From contig CABUMU010000097.1 in NCBI GenBank assembly GCA_902492855.1, forward strand, positions 1 through 7,643: a stretch of DNA of 7,643 nt, in the 5' to 3' direction. The first letter of the stretch is position 1, and the number at the start of each line of letters is the position of its first letter. Origin of the DNA: an uncultured Collinsella sp. GTDB lineage: Bacteria; Actinomycetota; Coriobacteriia; Coriobacteriales; Coriobacteriaceae. Below the pieces are notes generated by a model that was given only the letters and a program-made list of their open reading frames with translations, did no database searches and was not told the DNA's origin. This document shows, piece after piece, positions 1-5,474 of this stretch. Position numbers and translations under genes: made by a program.

Positions 1-48
1 CATACCCTCGTTCGGTCAGACGCGCCGCCGCTGTTTGTATTTGTGCCG

Positions 49-54
49 TATAAT
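49..54 (+). promoter_or_regulatory. Candidate -10 box for hisS
   Basis: A perfect TATAAT lies 43 nt before the hisS start codon. No good -35 hexamer sits 16-18 nt upstream, where the sequence is GC-rich (CGCCGC), and there is no TGn extension. The match is therefore to the -10 element only. The same TATAATGA string recurs before ppc, which supports it as a vegetative promoter core in this organism. Transcription would start near position 61 and give a short leader. Confidence 0.45.
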
Positions 55-96
55 GACCGTTACCTATGACGCGATACAAAAGAAAGGTGTTTGCCC

Positions 97-1410
97 ATGC
101 AGGCACAGAAGGCGGAGGGAACCCGCGACCTTATCGGCGCCGAGATGCGCGCCTGGCAAAAGATGCAGCAGATTGCGGCCGGCGTGTTCGAGCCGTTTGG
201 TTTTAAACCCATCGAGACGCCCGCGATCGAGCAGGTGGACGTGTTTGTCCACGGTATCGGCCAGTCGACCGACGTCGTGCGCAAGGAAATGTTCCGCGTG
301 TTCAGCGGTGCCAACCTGGAGCGCGTCTTTACCGAGGGCACCGACACCAAACTCAAGCCCAAGCAGCGCCTGGCGCTTCGCCCCGAGGGCACGGCCGGCG
401 TGGTGCGCGCTGTCGTCGAGAACAATCTGGTGCCCCAGGGCTCCACGCCGTTTAAGGCGTACTACGCCGAGGCCATGTTCCGCGGCGAGCGTCCCCAGAA
501 GGGCCGCCTGCGCCAGTTCCACCAGGTGGGCATCGAGTGGCTCGGCGCTCCCGATCCGGCGGCAGACGCCGAGTGCATCATCATGCTCATGGAGTTTTAC
601 AAGCGCCTGGGCTTCGATCTTTCCAAGCTTCGTCTGCTCATTAACTCGATGGGCGACGCTCAGTGCCGTCCGGCTTACCGCGAGCAGGTCAAGCAGTTTA
701 TCCTCGATCACGCCGACGAGATGTGCGATGAGTGCCGCGAGCGCGCCGAGCTCAACCCGCTGCGCGCCTTCGACTGCAAGAACGACCATTGCCGTGAGAT
801 CATGGCCGACGCCCCGCTGATGGGCGACAACCTGTGCGACGAGTGCCGCGAGCACTACGAGCAGGTCAAGCGCTATTTGGATGCGGCGGGTATCGAGTAT
901 GTCGAGGATCCCACCTTAGTGCGCGGCCTGGACTACTACACCCGTACTGTCTTTGAGGTCGAGGCTCCCGGCGCCGGTGTCGGCTCCATCGGTGGTGGCG
1001 GTCGCTACGATGGCCTCGTCGAGCTCGAGGGCGGCAAGCCCACGGCAGGCGTCGGCTTCGCCGTCGGTTTTGAGCGCGCCCTGCTGGCCCTGCAGGCCTT
1101 TGGCAGCGACCTGGGTGCCGAGGAGGTCCCGTGCGTCTACGTCGCCAATGCCGGCAAGGAGCTGCGTCAGAACGTCTTTGCCATTACGCAGCAGCTTCGC
1201 GCCGCAGGGATTGTGACCGAGGCCGACTATCAGGGCCGTTCGCTCAAGGCCCAGTTTAAGCAGGCCGATAAGGTAGGCGCCAAGCTCATCCTGGTCCTGG
1301 GCGGCGACGAGCTTGCCGCCGGCAAGGTCAAGGTGCGCGACATGCAGAGCCATGACGAGGTTCTCGTCGATCTGGCCAACGGCGTCGAGGCGGTTCGCGA
1401 GCGTCTGTAG
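97..1410 (+). CDS. hisS: Histidyl-tRNA synthetase (HisRS, class II)
   Basis: This enzyme charges tRNA-His with histidine in the cytoplasm using ATP. At 437 aa it is close to the usual bacterial length of about 420-430. Visible elements in order are: the N-terminal GTRDL (residues 8-12); LRPEGTAGVVRA (94-105); class II motif 2, MFRGERPQKGRLRQFHQ (127-143); the HisRS signature LVRGLDYYTRTVFE (274-287), whose Arg276 aligns with catalytic Arg259 of E. coli HisRS; GGGGRYDGL (299-307); motif 3 around GFAVGFERALLAL (320-332); and a C-terminal anticodon-binding domain from about residue 345. The insertion domain carries six cysteines (210, 213, 227, 232, 247, 250). I chose ATG 97 because GAAAGG at 82-87 gives 9-nt spacing; the in-frame TTG at 91 would leave only 3 nt. 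The gene is intact. It has its own candidate promoter, and a 258-nt spacer separates it from ppc, so co-transcription is not required. Confidence 0.97.
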   Translation: MQAQKAEGTRDLIGAEMRAWQKMQQIAAGVFEPFGFKPIETPAIEQVDVFVHGIGQSTDVVRKEMFRVFSGANLERVFTEGTDTKLKPKQRLALRPEGTAGVVRAVVENNLVPQGSTPFKAYYAEAMFRGERPQKGRLRQFHQVGIEWLGAPDPAADAECIIMLMEFYKRLGFDLSKLRLLINSMGDAQCRPAYREQVKQFILDHADEMCDECRERAELNPLRAFDCKNDHCREIMADAPLMGDNLCDECREHYEQVKRYLDAAGIEYVEDPTLVRGLDYYTRTVFEVEAPGAGVGSIGGGGRYDGLVELEGGKPTAGVGFAVGFERALLALQAFGSDLGAEEVPCVYVANAGKELRQNVFAITQQLRAAGIVTEADYQGRSLKAQFKQADKVGAKLILVLGGDELAAGKVKVRDMQSHDEVLVDLANGVEAVRERL

Positions 1411-1468
1411 CGCATGATTTTTGAGCTGCGGACCCGCTAACATGTCCCGCTCGCGACGAGCTATTGTT

Positions 1469-1504
1469 ACGGGGGTGTTTCGCATTTATGCGGAATGCCC
1501 TCGT
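1469..1504 (+). terminator. Long RNA hairpin after hisS, candidate terminator
   Basis: Positions 1469-1485 pair with 1488-1504 around a TT centre. This makes a 17-bp stem if G-U wobbles are allowed (1472/1501, 1476/1497, 1477/1496, 1480/1493). Those wobbles become C-A mismatches on the other strand, so the structure favours a + strand transcript, meaning the 3' end of hisS mRNA. The T-run afterwards is poor (CGTTTGCATA), so termination efficiency is doubtful. A smaller hairpin, GCTCG-CGA-CGAGC (1449-1461), precedes it. The core CGCAT-TT-ATGCG is also a DNA dyad and could be an operator instead. Confidence 0.45.
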
Positions 1505-1564
1505 TTGCATATGCCGCCCACCGAGAAATACGACCATTTGGGGCAAAAACCCTTGCAATGCAGA

Positions 1565-1608
1565 AAATACTTTTGTGTGGTAAAGCGCAATCAGTGTCGA
1601 AAGTATTT
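1565..1608. promoter_or_regulatory. Inverted repeat upstream of and inside the ppc promoter
   Basis: AAATACTTT (1565-1573) and AAAGTATTT (1600-1608) are perfect 9-bp inverted copies separated by 26 nt. The second copy lies in the spacer just upstream of the TATAAT box at 1619. The arm centres are 35 bp apart, a bit over three helical turns. This geometry suits a regulator contacting two half-sites near a promoter, but the role is inference. Other small dyads upstream are GCATATGC (1507-1514) and TGCAATGCA (1554-1562). Confidence 0.3.
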
Positions 1609-1624
1609 CTCAAGCGCCTATAAT
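1595..1624 (+). promoter_or_regulatory. Candidate ppc promoter
   Basis: A perfect TATAAT at 1619-1624 sits 44 nt before the preferred ppc start. The best -35 I can offer is TGTCGA at 1595-1600 with an 18-nt spacer, a weak match to TTGACA. The sequence around the box (CCTATAATGA) resembles the one before hisS (CGTATAATGA). Transcription would start near 1631. Confidence 0.5.
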
Positions 1625-1646
1625 GAATACCGCATGTTACGTGCAT

Positions 1647-1664
1647 AGAAGGAGGAATGGGAGG
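1647..1664 (+). promoter_or_regulatory. Overlapping ribosome binding sites deciding the ppc start
   Basis: Two Shine-Dalgarno-like runs occur: AGAAGGAGG (1647-1655) and GGGAGG (1659-1664). The first lies only 1 nt from ATG 1657, too close for normal initiation, and 13 nt from GTG 1669. The second lies 4 nt from GTG 1669. On spacing, GTG 1669 is the better start, but ATG 1657 (four residues longer) cannot be excluded. Confidence 0.5.
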
Positions 1665-1668
1665 AAAC

Positions 1669-4482
1669 GTGGCTGAGAACCTAAGCAACCAGTCTGTACC
1701 CGAAGCCGCGGCGCGCGTCGCTGCCGTGGTCAACCGCCTCGTTAACCGAATCGGCTCGAATGCCGAGTCCAGGGAGCGTCTCGCCGAGATCGAGATCCCC
1801 GAGGAGCTGCGCGATAATCTGGCGCTGTTCCTGCGCCTGGAACGTCGTGTGCTTAGCGAGTATGATCCCGAGATCGCGGACCTGTTCGACAAGATTTTGA
1901 CAGCCGAGATTGTGGCCAATGCTGGCAACCCCGGTAGCCGCGCTGCCGACGAGTCCGTTGACGAACAGGGCGTGCCCACTGCCGACGAGCCCACCGCCGT
2001 GGCGTTTCGCGAAGTCGTCGATTTGATTGACAGCCTGCCGCTTGATAAGCAGCAGGTCATCGTTCGCGCCTTTACGAGCTTCTTCCACTTGGCAAACCTG
2101 TCGGAGGAGAACTACCGTGTGGCGCAGCTGCGCGAGCGCGAGGCCGGCGCATCGACCGATACCGAGGTCGATCCCGCCAACGAACTCACCGTCGCCTATC
2201 ACCAGTTGGTAAACGAGATGGGCGTCGAGGGTGCCAATGAGCTGCTCGGCAAGCTCGAGTTCCACCCTGTCTTTACCGCACATCCCACCGAGGCCCGTCG
2301 TAAGGCCGTCGAGGGCAAGATTCGCCGTATCTCCAACCTGCTGGAGGAGCGTCCGCGTTTGGGCGGCTCCGACCTGGTGGAGAACGAGCGCCATATGCTG
2401 CAGGAGATCGACGCCCTGGTGCGTACGAGCCCCATCGCGCTCAAGAAGCCCACGCCGGTCGAGGAAGCCGATACCATCATCGACATCTTTGATAACACGC
2501 TGTTCGACGTTATCCCCGTCATCTATCGTCGTTTTGACGACTGGGTGCTGGGCGACAAGGCCGGTACCGTGCCGCCGCTGTGCCCGGCGTTCTTCCATCC
2601 CGGCAGCTGGATCGGTTCCGACCGCGACGGTAACCCCAACGTCACCGCCAAGGTGAGCCGTGAGGTCGCCGCCAAGTACTTTACCCACATGGTGCTCAAG
2701 CTCGAGGACAAGTGCCGCCGCATCGGCCGCAACCTCACGCTCGAGGCCACCTACAGCAAGCCGTCTGCCGAGCTCATCAACCTGTGGAACCATCAGGTCG
2801 AGATGAGTACCCAGTACACGGCCCGCGCCGAGCTGATTTCCGAGCACGAGCCGCATCGCGCCGTCATGCTCGTCATGGCCGACCGTCTGAACGCCACCGT
2901 GCGCCGTATCACCGACACCATGTACCACAGCGCCGATGAGTTCCTGGATGACCTGCGCGTCGTCCAGCGTTCGCTTGCTGCCTGCGGTGCCGTCCGTGCC
3001 GCCTACGGTCCGGTCCAGACCATCATCTGGCAGGTCGAGTCCTTCGGCTTCCATATGGTCGAGATGGAGTTCCGTCAGCACTCCGTGGTGCACGCCCGCG
3101 CCCTCAAGGATATCCACGAGAACGGTATCCATGGCGACCTGCAGCCCATGACGCGCGAGGTCATCGATACCTTCCGCGCTATCGGCTCCATCCAAAAGCG
3201 CTACGGCAAGAAGATGGCGCACCGCTACATCATCTCGTTCACCAAGAGCGCCCAGCATGTGGCCGACGTCTTTGAGCTTGCCCACCTGTCCTTTGCACAC
3301 GAGGAGGATGTCCCCGAGCTCGACGTGATCCCGCTGTTCGAGCAGCTCGAGGACCTCGAGGGCTGCATCGACGTGCTCGACCAGATGCTTACGCTGCCCG
3401 TGGTGCAAAAGCGCCTTGCCCAGACCAACCGCCGCATGGAGGTCATGCTGGGCTATTCCGACTCCTCCAAGGACGCCGGTCCTACCACGGCCATGCTCGC
3501 GCTGCACTCCGCGCAGGAGCGCATCGCCAAGTGGGCCGAGAAGAACGATATCGACCTGGTGCTCATGCACGGTCGCGGCGGTGCCGTGGGCCGTGGTGGC
3601 GGCCCGGCCAACAAGGCCGTGCTGGCGCAGCCCAAGGGTTCGGTCAACTGCTTCTTTAAGCTCACCGAGCAGGGCGAGGTCATCTTAGCCCGGTACGGCA
3701 ACCGCACGCTGGCTCAGCGCCATGTTGAGTCCGTTGCTGCCGCAACGCTTTTGCAGTCGGCCCCGAGTGTCGAGAAGACCAACACCGAGACCACGCAGAA
3801 GTTCTGGGATATGGCCGAGAAGCTCAACACCGCAAGCCACGAGCGCTATCTGGACCTGCTGAACACCGAGGACTTTACACCGTGGTTCTCGACCGTGACG
3901 CCGCTGACCGAGGTCGGTCTGCTGCCGATCGGCTCGCGTCCGGCCAAGCGCGGTCTGGGTGCGAAGTCACTCGACGACCTGCGTACCATTCCGTGGATCT
4001 TCAGCTGGAGCCAGGCGCGCATTAACCTGGCCGCTTGGTACGGCCTGGGCACCGCCTGCGAGCAGCTTGGCGATCTTGACCAGCTCAAGGCTGCCTACCA
4101 GGAGTGGCCGTTCTTCCGCACCTTTATCGACAATATTGAGATGTCGATCGCCAAGACCGATCAGCGCATCGCCAAGATGTATCTGCACCTGGGCGATCGC
4201 CAGGATCTGTCCGAGAAGGTCTTTACCGAGATGCAGCTCACGCGTAAGTGGGTCCTTGCCATCGTCGGTGACGAGTGGCCGCTGCAGCGCCGCCGCGTGC
4301 TCGGGTGCGCCGTCCGCGTGCGTAACCCCTATGTCGACGCCCTGTCCATCGCCCAGGTCCGCGCCCTTCGCGAGGTGCGCATGAATCAGGACGAGATGGC
4401 CGAGGAGAAGAAGGCCGAGTACATGAGCCTGATTCTTTCGACTGTGACCGGCGTCTCGGCAGGATTGCAGAACACGGGGTAA
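1669..4482 (+). CDS. ppc: Phosphoenolpyruvate carboxylase
   Basis: This enzyme carboxylates PEP with bicarbonate to oxaloacetate and phosphate, the anaplerotic entry to C4 acids, in the cytoplasm. With the GTG start it is 937 aa; from ATG 1657 it is 941. The family signatures are all present: FTAHPTE with catalytic His205; WIGSDRDGNPN (314-324); LGYSDSSKDAG with Lys601; the glycine loop HGRGGAVGRGGGP starting at His634; GSRPAKRG (755-762); and the invariant C-terminal NTG. No frameshift is seen. The catalytic His is at 205 rather than 138 as in E. coli, so the N-terminal part is about 60-70 residues longer. It includes a polar, acidic stretch at roughly 84-108 before the conserved RAFTSFFHLANL (133-144). 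The gene appears to be transcribed alone from the TATAAT at 1619 and is followed by a repeat-rich spacer. Allosteric control (aspartate, acetyl-CoA) is known for the family but was not assessed here. Confidence 0.98.
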   Translation: MAENLSNQSVPEAAARVAAVVNRLVNRIGSNAESRERLAEIEIPEELRDNLALFLRLERRVLSEYDPEIADLFDKILTAEIVANAGNPGSRAADESVDEQGVPTADEPTAVAFREVVDLIDSLPLDKQQVIVRAFTSFFHLANLSEENYRVAQLREREAGASTDTEVDPANELTVAYHQLVNEMGVEGANELLGKLEFHPVFTAHPTEARRKAVEGKIRRISNLLEERPRLGGSDLVENERHMLQEIDALVRTSPIALKKPTPVEEADTIIDIFDNTLFDVIPVIYRRFDDWVLGDKAGTVPPLCPAFFHPGSWIGSDRDGNPNVTAKVSREVAAKYFTHMVLKLEDKCRRIGRNLTLEATYSKPSAELINLWNHQVEMSTQYTARAELISEHEPHRAVMLVMADRLNATVRRITDTMYHSADEFLDDLRVVQRSLAACGAVRAAYGPVQTIIWQVESFGFHMVEMEFRQHSVVHARALKDIHENGIHGDLQPMTREVIDTFRAIGSIQKRYGKKMAHRYIISFTKSAQHVADVFELAHLSFAHEEDVPELDVIPLFEQLEDLEGCIDVLDQMLTLPVVQKRLAQTNRRMEVMLGYSDSSKDAGPTTAMLALHSAQERIAKWAEKNDIDLVLMHGRGGAVGRGGGPANKAVLAQPKGSVNCFFKLTEQGEVILARYGNRTLAQRHVESVAAATLLQSAPSVEKTNTETTQKFWDMAEKLNTASHERYLDLLNTEDFTPWFSTVTPLTEVGLLPIGSRPAKRGLGAKSLDDLRTIPWIFSWSQARINLAAWYGLGTACEQLGDLDQLKAAYQEWPFFRTFIDNIEMSIAKTDQRIAKMYLHLGDRQDLSEKVFTEMQLTRKWVLAIVGDEWPLQRRRVLGCAVRVRNPYVDALSIAQVRALREVRMNQDEMAEEKKAEYMSLILSTVTGVSAGLQNTG

Positions 4483-4505
4483 TCGATAGCCCTGTGGCTC
4501 TCACC

Positions 4506-4632
4506 GGGACCCGATGGGTTTCCCTCTGAATGCGTCCTCGCACTTGAAGCCCCCTTATCCTGCTCCTTCGGAGCTGCGGATAAGGGGGCTTCGTGCTGCG
4601 GAGTGCATTCAGAGGGAAACCCATCGGATCCC
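4506..4632. repeat. 127-nt near-perfect inverted repeat (hairpin element)
   Basis: Positions 4506-4533 match the reverse complement of 4605-4632 over 28 bp with one mismatch (4510/4628). Inside, after a poorly paired section, GAAGCCCCCTTATCC (4546-4560) pairs perfectly with GGATAAGGGGGCTTC (4578-4592). At the tip GCTCC (4562-4566) pairs with GGAGC (4570-4574) around TTC. The element begins 23 nt after the ppc stop. There is no T-run after the stem, so it is not a standard intrinsic terminator, although it may block exonucleases or slow polymerase. It resembles REP/MITE-like intergenic elements in form. Its right arm is the start of the tandem repeat described next. Confidence 0.85.
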
Positions 4633-4905
4633 TTCGTCCTCGGTCTTCTGGGGTTAAAGCTAAAGGGAATAAGGCGCGCTTCGCGCATAGCGTGGAGTGC
4701 GGCGAGGGCTTCTTGCGTCCTGCGGAGTGTGCCTAAAAGTAAACTAATGGCGGGCCCTGCGATGTCCGGTCTTCGGCGGATTACTGGCTGGGGGAAATAA
4801 TGGCGCGCTTCGCGCGTTTGGAAGGGGCTTCGTGCTGCGGAGTGCATTCAGAGGGAAACCCATCGGGTCCTTTCGTCCTCGGTTTTCGGCGGATCAGCCG
4901 CTGGG
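4587..4905. repeat. Imperfect ~120-bp tandem repeats, three units
   Basis: Units begin with GGCTTC at 4587, 4707 and 4826, spacings of 120 and 119. Units 1 and 3 are nearly identical for about 60 nt (4587-4646 against 4826-4885, offset 239, with only a few substitutions). Unit 2 keeps the ends but not the middle: CTGCGGAGTG (4720-4729) and CGGTCTTCGGCGGAT (4767-4781). Units 1 and 2 both also contain GGCGCGCTTCGCGC (from 4673 and 4803), itself a small hairpin. The sequence GAGGGAAACCCATCGG occurs twice direct and once inverted (4511-4526). Units are too long and too uneven for CRISPR. Unit 3 breaks off after about 80 nt. Confidence 0.7.
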
Positions 4906-4923
4906 TGAGGGTGGTGCTTGGGG

Positions 4924-5016
4924 CGACGTGCAAAAAAAGGAGTTTTCAGCAGCCAAAGATTGGTGCATAAGGCTATGGGTGACGTTTGCGGCCCCTGTTG
5001 ATGCTTTTGCACGACG
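4924..5016. repeat. 12-bp inverted repeat bracketing 93 nt
   Basis: Positions 4924-4935 (CGACGTGCAAAA) and 5005-5016 (TTTTGCACGACG) are inverted copies with one mismatch. Inside them CCAAAG (4953-4958) has an inverted partner CTTTGG just outside at 5023-5028. This could mark a small insertion or an RNA stem. No open frame or target-site duplication supports a mobile element. Confidence 0.35.
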
Positions 5017-5201
5017 ATTGGGCTTTGGTGATATTCATATATGGCTGGTTTCTCGCCGCATGCTATTCAGATGGGTCGAGTCATGAGGACTATCTACTTT
5101 TTGAAAGACTTTTGACACCAAAATCTTATCTCGCGATGCTGAATACTCGCAAAAATGCACGCTCCGGAGGGCACTACCCTGTTACGGCTAGAAATCCATG
5201 C

Positions 5202-5242
5202 GCCATTTTATGCAATTAATTAACGCATTTATGCAAAATGGC
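5202..5242. promoter_or_regulatory. Operator-like dyad with direct repeats upstream of larA
   Basis: GCCATTTTATGCA (5202-5214) and TGCAAAATGGC (5232-5242) are inverted copies except for one extra base, centred on the palindrome TTAATTAA (5216-5223). The same segment reads as a direct repeat, CATTTTATGCAA and CATTTATGCAA, whose ATGCAA cores begin at 5210 and 5231. That 21-bp spacing equals two helical turns and fits a protein binding one DNA face. It lies about 235-270 nt before larA in the most AT-rich part of the spacer. Regulation of larA by this site is inference. Confidence 0.45.
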
Positions 5243-5294
5243 TTACGTGCGTACGTCTCGGGGTAGATGTTTGCCTCGGCGCTGCGTAAGTCAT

Positions 5295-5352
5295 CCTGTC
5301 TATAGTGTCTTTGACAGGCGGCCGCGGTCCCGTTTGGGGTCGCGGCTGTTTT
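5295..5352 (+). terminator. Paired hairpins with weak T-tract: terminator or larA leader attenuator
   Basis: The first stem is CCTGTC (5295-5300) with GACAGG (5313-5318). It is followed at once by a stronger 11-bp stem, 5321-5331 with 5336-5346, closed by loop GTTT and containing two G-U wobbles. The tract after it is TGTTTTGTTG. The form fits an intrinsic terminator. It sits about 120 nt before the larA start, so it either ends an upstream transcript from the AT-rich spacer or acts as an attenuator in a larA leader. I saw no convincing promoter between it and larA. The TTGACA at 5311-5316 belongs to the first stem and lacks a -10 partner. Confidence 0.5.
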
Positions 5353-5453
5353 GTTGTGGGTCAAATATGAACGTTGTGTTAATGAGTCGGTGGACGGTGG
5401 TGTTTTTCGGTGAGCGGCGTATCCTTCCAACGGTTTATCTAGTGTGTCAGTTG

Positions 5454-5465
5454 AAAGGAAGAGGG
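5454..5465 (+). promoter_or_regulatory. Ribosome binding site for larA (TTG start)
   Basis: The purine run AAAGGAAGAGGG ends 9 nt before TTG 5475. It lies downstream of the other possible in-frame starts (for example TTG 5451 and the far-upstream ATGs), so it selects TTG 5475. No in-frame ATG occurs until codon 26. Confidence 0.55.
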
Positions 5466-5474
5466 CGCTCGTCA

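Larger units (their letters stand above)
4483..5474. other. Gene-free spacer between ppc and larA
   Basis: I find no convincing gene in this 992-nt stretch. The short open frames lack ribosome binding sites and overlap repeats or hairpins. The first ~420 nt is a hairpin plus imperfect tandem repeats, GC-rich like the genes. The part from about 5031 is clearly poorer in GC: by hand count about 41% over 5031-5160 and about 32% over 5191-5240, against GC-rich neighbours. It then holds an operator-like dyad, two adjacent hairpins and the larA leader. The TTGACA at 5112-5117 has no convincing -10 partner. The 5017-5201 section has no structure I can interpret. A decayed mobile element or an unrecognised small RNA is possible. 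Confidence 0.6.

Noticed and set aside
64..855. 263-codon - strand frame and a 261-codon + strand frame over hisS
   Set aside because: Both overlap hisS, which carries all HisRS motifs; their translations are compositionally biased (Arg/Ser/Ala-rich or Leu/His-rich) shadows.
1681..3570. 629-codon open frame on the - strand inside ppc
   Set aside because: It is exactly antisense to a well-supported ppc; the long frame follows from GC-rich codon bias, and the translation has no recognisable domain.
4587..4905. CRISPR array
   Set aside because: The repeat period is ~120 bp with only three uneven units, the conserved part is ~60 nt, and there are no cas genes.
4924..5016. Small insertion element bounded by inverted repeats
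   Set aside because: The 12-bp arms are real, but there is no open frame, target-site duplication or second copy in the window, so I list it only as a repeat.
5112..5117. Perfect TTGACA as a promoter -35 box
   Set aside because: At 16-18 nt spacing the best hexamer is GATGCT, a poor -10.
4603..5219. Short + strand frames of 65, 84 and 77 codons in the ppc-larA spacer
   Set aside because: They run through repeats or the AT-rich island, lack Shine-Dalgarno sites and give no recognisable protein.
5295..5346. Known metal (NiCo-type) riboswitch upstream of nickel-dependent larA
   Set aside because: Two stems are present but I could not match the conserved internal bases of that class from memory; a covariance-model search would be decisive.
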